From NCBI GenBank assembly GCA_964434425.1, contig CAYSVH010000009.1:34136-98135 (forward strand): a DNA stretch of 64,000 nucleotides. The letters are read 5' to 3'. Shown in pieces: positions 47,955 through 56,121 of the stretch (positions are counted from its first letter, which is position 1; every line of letters begins with the position of its first letter). The notes below the pieces were generated by a model. It did not search any database. It saw only the letters and a program-made list of their open reading frames with translations, and was not told where the DNA came from. The DNA is from CALMEC01 sp964434425 (GTDB lineage: Bacteria; Actinomycetota; Thermoleophilia; Miltoncostaeales; Miltoncostaeaceae). The translations under genes were made by a program, and so were the position numbers.

Positions 47955-49103
47955 ATGATGGATCCCGACGCTCCGGTGCCGACCGGGTTGCCACGGGCCT
48001 CGGCCCTCATGGCCGAGCTCTGCGCCATCCCCTCCCCGTCACGCGACGAGGGTCGCGTGGCCCAACGGGTGAGGGCGATCCTGGCCGAGCTCGGCGCCGA
48101 GGTCTCGGAGGACGACGCCGGCGAGGCGATCCCGGCGGGCTGCGGCAACATCATCGCCCGGTTCCCGGCCACGGCCCCGGGACGTCCCGTGGCCCTCTGC
48201 GCCCACCTCGACACCGTTCCGAACAACGGCCCCATCGACGTGGTGGTCCGGGACGGATTCCTGACGAACGCCAACGACGACATCCTGGGCGGCGACAACA
48301 AGGCCGCCGTGGCCGCCGTCATCGAGGCGGCGCGGCGCGTGCGGGAGGAGGGCATCCCCCACCCCGGGCTGGAGCTGATCTTCACCCCCTGCGAGGAGAT
48401 CGGTCTGCGCGGAGCGGCGCACCTGGATCCGTCGCGGATACGTGCCGAGACGGTGTTCGTCTTCGACCACACCGGGCCGCTCGGCGGCATCGTGACCCGT
48501 GCTCCGTCGCTTCGGAAGGTGCACGCCACGTTCGTCGGGCGCACCGCCCACGCCGGCATCGCGCCCGAGACGGGACGGAGCGCCATCCTGGCCGCGTCGC
48601 GCGCCGTCTCACGCATGTCACTGGGACGCATCGACGACGGCACCACGGCGAACATCGGAACGATCTCGGGTGGCACCGCGACCAACGTCGTCGCCGAGCG
48701 CTGCACGCTCAGCGCGGAGGCCCGCAGCCTGGACGAGACGGTGCTCGCCCGACAGATCATGGACATGCTGGATGCGCTCACCTGGGCCGCCACCGAGAGC
48801 GAGGTCGACCTCGAGACCCGGGTCGTCACCGAGTTCACCGGCTACCGCCTGCCCTCCAACGACCGGGGGCTGGCCCTGGCGCGGCGCGCGCTCTCGGCCT
48901 GCGGGCTCACCCCTCACGACGTGACCACGGGCGGTGGCGCCGACACCAACGCGTTCCGCGCCAACGGTCTCGCCTCCATCAACATCTGCAACGACATGGT
49001 CGACGTCCACACCGGATCGGAGCGCATCGCCGTCGCGAGCGTCGAGCGCACCGTCGACGTCGCCCTGGCGCTCATCGCCGAGTCCCTCGACGCCACGGCA
49101 TGA
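47955..49103 (+). CDS. M20/M42-family metallopeptidase, PepT-like
   Basis: This 382-residue di-zinc peptidase of the tripeptidase/M20 group has the metal His-x-Asp in ALCAHLDTVPNNGP and the bridging Asp in DDILGGDNKAAVAAVIEAA. The catalytic Glu-Glu is in LIFTPCEEIGLRGAAHLD, and HTGPLGGIVTRAP continues the fold. A dimerisation lid with KVHATFVGRTAHAGIAPETG follows. GGGADTNAFRANG is the late ligand segment. Tandem ATGs at 47955 and 47958 follow element B by one base; no normal ribosome site is present except inside the element. The next gene overlaps by ATGA. Confidence 0.92.
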   Translation: MMDPDAPVPTGLPRASALMAELCAIPSPSRDEGRVAQRVRAILAELGAEVSEDDAGEAIPAGCGNIIARFPATAPGRPVALCAHLDTVPNNGPIDVVVRDGFLTNANDDILGGDNKAAVAAVIEAARRVREEGIPHPGLELIFTPCEEIGLRGAAHLDPSRIRAETVFVFDHTGPLGGIVTRAPSLRKVHATFVGRTAHAGIAPETGRSAILAASRAVSRMSLGRIDDGTTANIGTISGGTATNVVAERCTLSAEARSLDETVLARQIMDMLDALTWAATESEVDLETRVVTEFTGYRLPSNDRGLALARRALSACGLTPHDVTTGGGADTNAFRANGLASINICNDMVDVHTGSERIAVASVERTVDVALALIAESLDATA

Positions 49104-49579
49104 CGTCGGTCGCGTTCGTCTGTCTCGGCAACATCTGCCGGTCTCCCACCGCCGCCGCGGTCATGATCCAGCTGGTGGACGCGGCGGGTCTCGCCGACCG
49201 GATCGCCGTGGAAAGCGCGGGAACGGCCGGTTGGCACATCGGTGAGGGCCCGGACCCCCGGACCGCGGCGGCCGCCGCGCGGCGCGGCATCCCGATGCGT
49301 CATGTGGCCCAGCAGTTCACCGCCGCCGATTTCGCGCGATTCGACCTGGTGCTCGCCATGGACCATGACAACGTGGAGGCCCTTCACCGGATCGCGCCCA
49401 CCGACGACGCGCGCACCAGGATCCACCTGCTTCGTGACTTCGACCCTGCGAGCCCGGCGGACGCCGTCGTCCCGGACCCGTACTACGGGGGCCCCGCGGG
49501 GTTCGAGGAGGTGATCGACCTCACCCGGGCCGCGTGCGAAGGCCTGCTCCGACGGATCGTCTCGGGTGATGTCCCGTGA
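49100..49579 (+). CDS. low-molecular-weight protein-tyrosine-phosphatase family protein
   Basis: This 159-residue phosphatase has the P-loop CLGNICRSP (CX5RS) at its start and the acid loop VVPDPYYGGPAGFEEV near the end. All catalytic residues are intact. LMW-PTP-A enzymes next to fructosamine-kinase-like genes have been reported to act on ribulosamine/erythrulosamine phosphate precursors rather than phosphotyrosine. The downstream gene here is such a kinase, with a GTGA overlap. I therefore favour a role in sugar-phosphate or glycation repair, without excluding tyrosine phosphatase activity. Confidence 0.93.
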   Translation: MTSVAFVCLGNICRSPTAAAVMIQLVDAAGLADRIAVESAGTAGWHIGEGPDPRTAAAAARRGIPMRHVAQQFTAADFARFDLVLAMDHDNVEALHRIAPTDDARTRIHLLRDFDPASPADAVVPDPYYGGPAGFEEVIDLTRAACEGLLRRIVSGDVP

Positions 49580-50439
49580 GGCCCGGTCTGGCGGCGGTCG
49601 TCGCGCGAGACCTCGGATCGGCGATCCGCCGGGCGTTCCCCGTCGGAGGCGGCAGCATCGCGACCACCGTGCGAGCCGATCTGGAGGACGGCAGGTCCGT
49701 CATCGTCAAGCACCACGAGCATCCCACACCCGGCATGTTCACGGGCGAGGCACACGGGCTCGGGTGGCTCGCCGTGGACGGCGGTCCGCGGGTGCCGAGG
49801 GTTCTCGCGGCGCGTGACGAGCCGCCCGGATATCTGGCACTCGAGTACATCGAGACGGGCGCGACCACCCGGACGAGCGACGCCGCCCTCGGTCGCTCCC
49901 TCGCCGTGATGCACCGTGCGCCCCCTCCGTCGTTCGGTCTGGATCGCCCCAATCAGCTGGCGACGATCGATCTCGACAACACGCCCTGTGACCGCTGGAC
50001 CGACTTCCTCCGCGATCGACGCATCCTGCCGCTGACCCGTCGCGCGACGGACACCCGCCAGATCGATGCCGCCCTGGTCCGTGATCTGGAGCGCCTCTGC
50101 GCGGATCTGGACGATCTGGTGGGCGCGGACGAGCCGCCGGCACGTCTCCACGGCGATCTGTGGGCCGGCAACGCGATGACCGACGCGACCGGATACCCGG
50201 TGCTTCTCGACCCCGCCGTCTACGGGGGCCACCGGGAGATCGACCTCGCCATGATGCGCCTCTTCGGTGGGTTCACCCCCACCGTCTTCGCCGCCTACGA
50301 TGAGATGTATCCGCTGGCGCCCGGGCACGAAGAGCGCGTGACGCTCAACCAGGTGATCCCCCTGCTGGTCCACGTCATCCTGTTCGGATCGGGGTACGTG
50401 AACCGATTGCGGGCGGCCGTGCGCCGCTACGTGCGCTAA
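49576..50439 (+). CDS. fructosamine/ribulosamine kinase family protein
   Basis: This 287-residue kinase of the FN3K family phosphorylates ketosamines on protein lysines, destabilising them so the amine is restored. SVIVKHHEHPTPGMFTGEAH is the ATP-lysine region; LHGDLWAGNAMTDATGYPVL carries the catalytic Asp and metal Asn; LDPAVYGGHREIDLAMMRLF is the family stretch with the second Asp. Bacterial members often prefer ribulosamines or erythrulosamines. GTG 49576 overlaps the phosphatase stop, so the two are translationally coupled. It ends the pyrG run; repeat pair B follows. Confidence 0.92.
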   Translation: MRPGLAAVVARDLGSAIRRAFPVGGGSIATTVRADLEDGRSVIVKHHEHPTPGMFTGEAHGLGWLAVDGGPRVPRVLAARDEPPGYLALEYIETGATTRTSDAALGRSLAVMHRAPPPSFGLDRPNQLATIDLDNTPCDRWTDFLRDRRILPLTRRATDTRQIDAALVRDLERLCADLDDLVGADEPPARLHGDLWAGNAMTDATGYPVLLDPAVYGGHREIDLAMMRLFGGFTPTVFAAYDEMYPLAPGHEERVTLNQVIPLLVHVILFGSGYVNRLRAAVRRYVR

Positions 50440-50466
50440 CCCTTCGCCGGACCGTCGTCCACGTTC

Positions 50467-50501
50467 GTGAGGCCGCTGGTGCCAGGCACCAGCGGCCTCA
50501 C
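50467..50501. repeat. GTGAGGCC palindrome, pair B copy 1
   Basis: A perfect 35-bp palindrome with centre A at 50484; the left arm is GTGAGGCCGCTGGTGCC. ACGTTCGT before and ACGAACGT at 50512-50519 form an outer inverted repeat around it. Confidence 0.88.
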
Positions 50502-50555
50502 CCATCCCGTCGACGAACGTCGGTTTCACGGCTTTTGCAGGTACTTCATGAAGAC

Positions 50556-50614
50556 GCGAGGAATCGGGTGAGGCCGCTGGTGCCTGGCACCAGCGGCCTC
50601 ACCCGATTCCTCGC
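50556..50614. repeat. GGTGAGGCC palindrome with extended arms, pair B copy 2
   Basis: A perfect 59-bp palindrome: 29-nt arms around T at 50585. The core left arm is GGTGAGGCCGCTGGTGCC; the outer part GCGAGGAATCG is also mirrored exactly (CGATTCCTCGC). Its centre is 101 bp from the centre of copy 1, the same distance as in pair A. It could also serve as a terminator between the convergent kinase and recN genes. Confidence 0.9.
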
Positions 50615-50660
50615 AACGTCGGCGGAGCCGACCTGTCGGCGCGCCCACCCGTCGGAACGC

Positions 50661-52352
50661 TCAGCTGCCGGAGCGGGCCAGCAGTTCCTCCGCGTGGGCG
50701 CGCGCCGTGCGATCCGAGGGATCGCTCCCCAGCATCCGCACCAGCTCGTCGATCAGCGTCTCCTCGCCGAGGGCCGTCACGGAGGTGGTCGCGCGACCGT
50801 CCGCGTCCATCCCCTTCTCGAGCCGGTAGTGGCGATCGGCGACGGCCGCGACCTGCGGCAGGTGGGTGATCACGATCACCTGACGGTGCTCCGCCAGGGC
50901 GCGGAGCTTGTTGGCGACGGCGGTGGCCGTCACGCCGCCGACCCCGGCATCGACCTCGTCGAAGACCCAGGTGGCGTGCGGTTCGGCCGCCGCGGCCACA
51001 CCGTGCAGCGCGAGAAGCACCCGCGAGAGCTCACCCCCCGACGCGACCTCGGCCAGCGGGGCCTCCGGAAGGCCGGGGTTGGCCCGCAGGAGGATCTCCG
51101 CGCGGTCGACGGGAATGGCGGAGTCGTCCGTCGTGATGGCGATGCGGACCTGGGCGTTCTCCATGGCGAGGTCCGCCAGCTCGCGTACCACCGCGTCCTC
51201 CAGGCGCGGTGCCGCCTCACGTCGGAGTGACGAGAGTTCGCCGGCGAGAGTCCGTGCGCGCTCGACGAGGCGTTCGTGCTCGTCGATCCGGCTGCGGTCG
51301 CTCTCCTCGCCGTCCTCGAGCTCTGCCAGCGTCGCCCGCGCCCGCTCCGCCCGCGCCAGAACCTCGGACGTCCCCGGCCCGTACCGCCGGGAGAGGCGGT
51401 CGTAGGTGGTCAGGCGCTCCTCGACGAAGTCGAGACGGGCCGGATCGCTCTCCAGATCGGTCAGATAGGCGCGGAGCTCACCCGACGCGTCCTGCAGGAG
51501 CGCCTCGACCTCCGCCAACCGGTCGCGCGGCCCGGCGAGTCCCGGATCCACCTCGACGACTCCGTCAAGCTCGTGGCGCGCGGAGCCCACGCGGTCGAGA
51601 GCACCGCCGTCCCCCGACTCCGGTGCCACGGCCTCAGCGGCGTGATGGGCCGCACCCACCAGACGATCGACGTGGAGGCGACGCTCACGCTCCACCCGGA
51701 GCGCGGCCTCGTCCTCCTCAGAGAGATCGGCGGCGTCCACCGCCTCGACCAGTTCCTCCAGCGCCGCGCGCTCCCGCTCGGCCTCCTCGCGCCGACGGCG
51801 AAGCTCGTCCAGCTCACGCTCCCGAGCCCGCACCTCACGGCGGAGACCGGCGAGTTCACGCGCCATGGCCTGCGCGGCGGGCCCGGCGTAGGCGTCGAGG
51901 ATCGCGATCTGCGTGGCACCGCTGACCAGCTTCCGCCCCTCGTGCTGTGACGAGAAGCGCACGAGCCGGCCCGCGATGGAGGCCGCCGCCGCCCGGGTCG
52001 TGGTCTGGCCGTCGACCAGTGCGCGCGCCCGCCCCTCGGACGGAACACGGCGCGCCACGACCACCTCGTCCGGTGCGTCCACCAGGTCGCGTACCGCGGC
52101 CGCGGGGTCGTCGTCCTCCAGGTCGTCCCAGAAGCCGTCGGGCAACCCCAGGGTGGCCTCCACCAGCGCGTGGCGGGCGCCGGGTCGCACGGCCCTGGCG
52201 TCGGCCGCCCCGCCCACGAGCAGCGAGAGCGCCTGCGCGACGACGGTCTTCCCCGCCCCGGTCTCGCCGGTTACGGCCGTAAGACCGGGGGACGGCTCGA
52301 TCTCGGCCGCGTCGATGACCACGAGCCCGCGGATACCGAGGCGGCGGATCAT
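50661..52352 (-). CDS. recN: DNA repair protein RecN
   Basis: RecN is an SMC-like ATPase acting at double-strand breaks. The 563-residue protein starts MIRRLGIRGLVVIDAAEIEP and has Walker A in AVTGETGAGKTVVAQALSLL. A long coiled-coil centre follows (RREVRARERELDELRRRREE). The ABC signature is VASGGELSRVLLALHGVA and Walker B ATWVFDEVDAGVGG. ATG 52352 overlaps the nadK stop (ATGA). It is the last gene of the aroC-to-recN series; no separate LexA box is seen near it. Confidence 0.95.
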   Translation of the reverse strand: MIRRLGIRGLVVIDAAEIEPSPGLTAVTGETGAGKTVVAQALSLLVGGAADARAVRPGARHALVEATLGLPDGFWDDLEDDDPAAAVRDLVDAPDEVVVARRVPSEGRARALVDGQTTTRAAAASIAGRLVRFSSQHEGRKLVSGATQIAILDAYAGPAAQAMARELAGLRREVRARERELDELRRRREEAERERAALEELVEAVDAADLSEEDEAALRVERERRLHVDRLVGAAHHAAEAVAPESGDGGALDRVGSARHELDGVVEVDPGLAGPRDRLAEVEALLQDASGELRAYLTDLESDPARLDFVEERLTTYDRLSRRYGPGTSEVLARAERARATLAELEDGEESDRSRIDEHERLVERARTLAGELSSLRREAAPRLEDAVVRELADLAMENAQVRIAITTDDSAIPVDRAEILLRANPGLPEAPLAEVASGGELSRVLLALHGVAAAAEPHATWVFDEVDAGVGGVTATAVANKLRALAEHRQVIVITHLPQVAAVADRHYRLEKGMDADGRATTSVTALGEETLIDELVRMLGSDPSDRTARAHAEELLARSGS

Positions 52353-53230
52353 GGGCGGCCGAACTTCTCCCGGTAGCGCCGGTAGAAGGATGCCTCGGGG
52401 AAGATCCCCAGGTGGACGGGATCGCCGAGCAGGTCCATGGTGATCGACCGCCCGGGCCCGAGCGCGCCGATGCGCTTGCCGTCCGCGTGGATGTCGCAGT
52501 TGCCCATGGTCCCCGCGTTGGTGACCGTGAAGGTCTCGTCCGCCGCGAGGATCAGGGGACGCGCGTCCAGGTGGTGGGCCGCCAGGAACGAGATCACGTA
52601 GCAGCGGACGCCCCACGAGACCGTGGGACCGCCGACCGCCAGGTTGTACGCCGTCGAACCCACGGGTGTGGACGACACCATGCCGTCGCAGCGGACGTTG
52701 GCCACCTGCTCCCCGTCGACCGCGAAGGTCAGATCCGCCAGGCGTGCGTCCGATCCCCGAAGCAGCGCGAGGTCGTTGACGGCCGACGCCTCACCCTCCG
52801 CCCACGTGGCCCGCAGCGAGGGCAGGCTGAGGCTGACGTAGTCGCCCGAGAGCGCCCGATTGAGGCCGGTCTCCAGGTCGGCCGGTTCGATCGACGCGAG
52901 GAAGCCGACGCGGCCGTAGTTGATGCCGATGACGGGGGCACCGGTGCCGGCCTCACGGGCGAGCGCCCGGAGGATGCTGCCGTCACCGCCCAGCACGAGC
53001 ACCAGATCGCTGCCGTCGCTGGCCAGGTCCCCGCCGCTCGCGCGGGTGTAGCCCTGAAGGATCGCGTGCTTCCGCGCCTCACGCTCGGGGACCAGGATCT
53101 CGACCTCGGCCGAGTCGAGCAGCGAGATGACCGCCGGGAGCACGTGACTCGTCACGTCCGGGACGTGGTGGGTCAGCAGGAGAACCCGCTTCACCGGCCC
53201 GGGCGTCGACAGGATCTCGATCTCTCTCAC
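52349..53230 (-). CDS. nadK: NAD kinase
   Basis: This enzyme phosphorylates NAD to NADP. The 293-residue protein has the GGDGS motif in LVLVLGGDGSILRALAREA and the NAD contact AVNDLALLRGSDARLADL. The late Gly-rich segment is MVSSTPVGSTAYNLAVGGP. Its start and stop overlap tlyA and recN by four bases. Metal or polyphosphate preference cannot be judged. Confidence 0.95.
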   Translation of the reverse strand: MREIEILSTPGPVKRVLLLTHHVPDVTSHVLPAVISLLDSAEVEILVPEREARKHAILQGYTRASGGDLASDGSDLVLVLGGDGSILRALAREAGTGAPVIGINYGRVGFLASIEPADLETGLNRALSGDYVSLSLPSLRATWAEGEASAVNDLALLRGSDARLADLTFAVDGEQVANVRCDGMVSSTPVGSTAYNLAVGGPTVSWGVRCYVISFLAAHHLDARPLILAADETFTVTNAGTMGNCDIHADGKRIGALGPGRSITMDLLGDPVHLGIFPEASFYRRYREKFGRP

Positions 53231-54021
53231 GATTGCACCTCGCAGGCGTTCATGGCGGCGGTTTCGATGTCGATTCCCTCCGGTGCCGATGCGGCGTTGT
53301 CCGCGTGGATGAAGAACTCCCGATTGCCCTTCGGCCCGCGCAGGTGGCTCGGGAAGACGCCGCGGACGACGGTCCCCTCCGCCGTCATGGCGCGCGCCAC
53401 GTGGATGATCGCATCCCGATGGGCCGCCGGGTCGCGCACGACGCCGCCCGACCCCACACGCGAGCGACCGACCTCGAACTGCGGCTTCACGAGAATGACG
53501 GCACGATGGAGATCGTCCATCAGCGGCACAACCGCCGGCCAGATGGTCGCGACCGAGATGAACGCGACGTCGCAGACCACGAGATCCGGGCGGTACGGTA
53601 GGTCGGCGGCGGTCAGGTGGCGGGCGTTCGTCCGCTCCATCACCGTCACCCGCGGGTCGTTGCGGAGCGACCAGTCCAGCTGGCCGTAGCCGACGTCGAC
53701 GGCCACGACGGATGCGGCACCGCGCTTCAGCACGCAGTCGGTGAAGCCACCCGTGGATGCTCCGAGGTCGAGAACCCGGGCCCCGGTCACGTCGAGACCG
53801 AAGTCGTCCAGCGCACCGGCGAGCTTCTCGCCGCCCCGCGACACGAACGGCGGCCGTTCGATCAGCGCGATGTCCGAGTCCTCGGTCACCGGCTGGGACG
53901 GCTTCTCGACCTTCGCACCGTCGACCCGAACGGCACCGGCGACGATGGCCGCCTGGGCCCGTGCCCGGGTCGGAAGGAGGCCGCGCTCAACGAGGGCCAG
54001 ATCAAGACGGGTACGGGTCAT
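53227..54021 (-). CDS. tlyA: TlyA family rRNA (cytidine-2'-O)-methyltransferase
   Basis: This enzyme 2'-O-methylates cytidines in 16S and 23S rRNA in mycobacteria, a change needed for capreomycin action. The 264-residue protein has an S4 domain (TRTRLDLALVERGLLPTRAR) and an FtsJ-like methyltransferase domain with SAM motif VLDLGASTGGFTDCVLKRGA. The catalytic Lys-Asp-Lys-Glu set is spread through ERTNARHL, VVCDVAFISV and VILVKPQFEVGRS. It lies between nadK (overlap) and xseB (77 bp). Confidence 0.93.
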   Translation of the reverse strand: MTRTRLDLALVERGLLPTRARAQAAIVAGAVRVDGAKVEKPSQPVTEDSDIALIERPPFVSRGGEKLAGALDDFGLDVTGARVLDLGASTGGFTDCVLKRGAASVVAVDVGYGQLDWSLRNDPRVTVMERTNARHLTAADLPYRPDLVVCDVAFISVATIWPAVVPLMDDLHRAVILVKPQFEVGRSRVGSGGVVRDPAAHRDAIIHVARAMTAEGTVVRGVFPSHLRGPKGNREFFIHADNAASAPEGIDIETAAMNACEVQS

Positions 54022-54098
54022 ACGCTGGCGGGAGTGTAGTGGGCGCTTCCTCGGCGGGGCGGTACGGGAGGACCGGCGACCTCACCCGGCGCATGCGA

Positions 54099-54347
54099 TC
54101 ACGGTGCCGCGTCCGCCTCCCGCTCCCCCTCGTCGGGCACGACCGGGCCGGCCTGTGCCGCGTCCTCGATCTCGCGGATCACCCGCGGCAGCGCATCCCC
54201 GATGCGCGATGACAGGTCCAGCGCCTCTGCGGCCAACCGGTCCAGGCGCTCCGGATCGTCACCCGCGACGCGAAGCTCGACGACGAGGTCCTCCAGGCGT
54301 GCGACGGCCTGTTCCAGATCGCGGTGTTCGGACGACTCGCCGTTCAC
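54099..54347 (-). CDS. xseB: exodeoxyribonuclease VII small subunit-like protein
   Basis: This 82-residue, mostly helical acidic protein is read as XseB from length, helix pattern (LEQAVARLEDLVVELRVAGD) and position after nusB. The family's usual FEEA-LARLEEIV start is only partly matched and the C-terminal tail is acidic and disordered. GTG 54347 follows GAGGAGG and overlaps the nusB stop. No xseA is in the window, so the partner must be elsewhere if the call is right. A short coiled-coil protein of other function remains possible. Confidence 0.5.
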   Translation of the reverse strand: MNGESSEHRDLEQAVARLEDLVVELRVAGDDPERLDRLAAEALDLSSRIGDALPRVIREIEDAAQAGPVVPDEGEREADAAP

Positions 54348-54757
54348 CGGGCCTCCTCTCCACGGACCACCGCTCCGAGCACCCCGTTGACGAAGCTCCC
54401 CGCGTCGGTCTGACAGTAACGCGTGGCGAGGCGCACGGCCTCGTCGATGGCGACGGCGTCCGGGATGTCGTCGCGTCCCAGCATCTCGTGCACCGCGACC
54501 CTCAGGATGTTGCGCTCGAGCGGTGCGATGCGCTCGACGCTCCACCCGGATGCGGCGCGGTCGATCAGCACGTCGATGCGCTCGCGGCTGGTGGCGACCC
54601 CGTCCACCACCTCGCGGGTGAATTCGTTCAGCCGGAATCCACGCTCCCGCTCGGCGTTCTCGACGAGCTCGGGCAGGGCCAGACCCGTCACATCCTCCTG
54701 GTACAGGAGGAAGACGGCCTGACGCCGGGCGTCCCTGCGGCTCTCTCCGTCACTCAC
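54344..54757 (-). CDS. nusB: transcription antitermination protein NusB
   Basis: NusB pairs with NusE on boxA RNA to antiterminate rRNA transcription. The 137-residue helical protein has the N-terminal SRRDARRQAVFLLYQEDVTG and the conserved end block ERNILRVAVHEMLGRDDIP, then AVAIDEAVRLATRYCQTDAG. Length is standard. It overlaps accC upstream and xseB downstream by four bases each. Confidence 0.95.
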   Translation of the reverse strand: MSDGESRRDARRQAVFLLYQEDVTGLALPELVENAERERGFRLNEFTREVVDGVATSRERIDVLIDRAASGWSVERIAPLERNILRVAVHEMLGRDDIPDAVAIDEAVRLATRYCQTDAGSFVNGVLGAVVRGEEAR

Positions 54758-56121
54758 GAGGCGGATGCGGCGCGCGAGAGCGCGGGCAGGACCGCGACGT
54801 GGTCCGGGAGGTACGACGTGGTGTAGGTGCCGGCGCCGAAGTCACGTTCGACGGCGATGTCGCGCAGCAGGCCGATGGTGGTGGCAACCCCGTCGATGCG
54901 GGTCTCGTCCAGTGCCCGGGCCATGCGGCGCACCGTCCGCGGGCGGTCCGGAGCCCAGACGCACAGCTTCGCGATCAGGGAGTCGTAGTACGGCGGCACC
55001 GCACCGCCCTCCCGGCAGTAGGTGTCGACCCGAACCCCGGGGCCGAGCGCCATGCGGAACGTGGTGAGTGGCCCCGCCGACGGCATGAAGTCGCGGGACG
55101 GGTCCTCGGCGTTGATGCGGCACTCGATGGCCGCCCCGTTGCAGGGGGCGATGCCGGTGAGTGACAGCACCTCGCCCTGCGCCACACGCAGCTGCTCGGC
55201 CACGAGGTCGAGCCCGGTGACGAGTTCGGTGACCGGATGCTCCACCTGGAGCCGGGCGTTCAGCTCGAGGAAGTAGAAGCTGCCGGAGCTGTCGACCAGG
55301 AACTCCATGGTGCCCGCGCTCTTGTAGCCCCACACCCTGGCCGCCCGCAGACAGGCCTCGTGCATGGCCGTGCGCGTGGCGTCGGGGAGGTTCGGCGCGG
55401 GGGCCTCTTCCACGAGCTTCTGATGACGGCGCTGAATGGAGCACTCGCGGTCGCCGCACACGAGGACACCGCCCAGGCCGTCCGCCAGGATCTGGACCTC
55501 CACGTGCCGCGCGCCCTCGAGGAGCTTCTCGACGTAGAGCGACCCGTCCGAGAACGCGGCCAGCGCCTCACGCTGGGCCACGTCGAAGGCGGATGCCAGC
55601 TCGTCCGCCGACTCCACGCGGCGCATGCCGCGCCCTCCTCCACCGGCCGCCGCCTTCAGGAGCACCGGGTATCCGGCCGCATCCGCGGCCGCGCGCGCCT
55701 CCTCCGCCGAGGACACGGGCCCGTCGGAGCCCGGCAGGACCGGAAGACCCGCTTCCTTGGCCGCGTCCTTGGCGTCGACCTTGTCGCCCATGCGGCTCAT
55801 GACGTCGGGCGACGGACCGACGAACGTGATCCCGTTGTCGGCGCAGGCGCGTGCGAACTCGGGGTTCTCGGACAGGAAGCCGTAGCCGGGGTGCACGGCG
55901 TCGCACCCGGTGATCTGGGCGGCGCCGATGACGTTGCGGATGACCAGGTACGACTCGTTCGCGGGCGGCGGACCGACGCAGACCGCCTCGTCGGCCAGCT
56001 CGACGGCCAGGCTCTCGACGTCCGCCGTGGAGTAGACGGCCACGGTGGGGATGCCCATCTCGCGCGCCGTGCGGATGACGCGGACGGCGATCTCGCCCCG
56101 GTTGGCGACGAGGAGCTTCAC
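54754..56121 (-). CDS. accC: biotin carboxylase subunit of acetyl-CoA carboxylase
   Basis: This ATP-grasp enzyme carboxylates biotin on the carrier protein with bicarbonate and ATP. The 455-residue protein starts MKLLVANRGEIAVRVIRTAR and has the glycine-rich loop KAAAGGGGRGMRRVESADEL. The catalytic end is FYFLELNARLQVEHPVTELV with the metal Glu and Arg. CSIQRRHQKLVEEAPAP is also present. It overlaps the fused carrier gene upstream by ATGA and nusB downstream. Its partner carrier is therefore the AccB domain of that fusion. Confidence 0.96.
   Translation of the reverse strand: MKLLVANRGEIAVRVIRTAREMGIPTVAVYSTADVESLAVELADEAVCVGPPPANESYLVIRNVIGAAQITGCDAVHPGYGFLSENPEFARACADNGITFVGPSPDVMSRMGDKVDAKDAAKEAGLPVLPGSDGPVSSAEEARAAADAAGYPVLLKAAAGGGGRGMRRVESADELASAFDVAQREALAAFSDGSLYVEKLLEGARHVEVQILADGLGGVLVCGDRECSIQRRHQKLVEEAPAPNLPDATRTAMHEACLRAARVWGYKSAGTMEFLVDSSGSFYFLELNARLQVEHPVTELVTGLDLVAEQLRVAQGEVLSLTGIAPCNGAAIECRINAEDPSRDFMPSAGPLTTFRMALGPGVRVDTYCREGGAVPPYYDSLIAKLCVWAPDRPRTVRRMARALDETRIDGVATTIGLLRDIAVERDFGAGTYTTSYLPDHVAVLPALSRAASAS

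Noticed and set aside
46121..48838. A 905-codon open frame on the minus strand opposite pyrG and the M20 peptidase gene
   Set aside because: It is the mirror of strongly conserved genes in very GC-rich DNA; the translation is low-complexity Arg/Val/Asp without any domain.
47912..49579. A 555-codon plus-strand frame ending at the phosphatase stop
   Set aside because: Only its last 160 codons are real (from ATG 49100); the rest overlaps the M20 peptidase in another frame and is Arg/Gly-rich.
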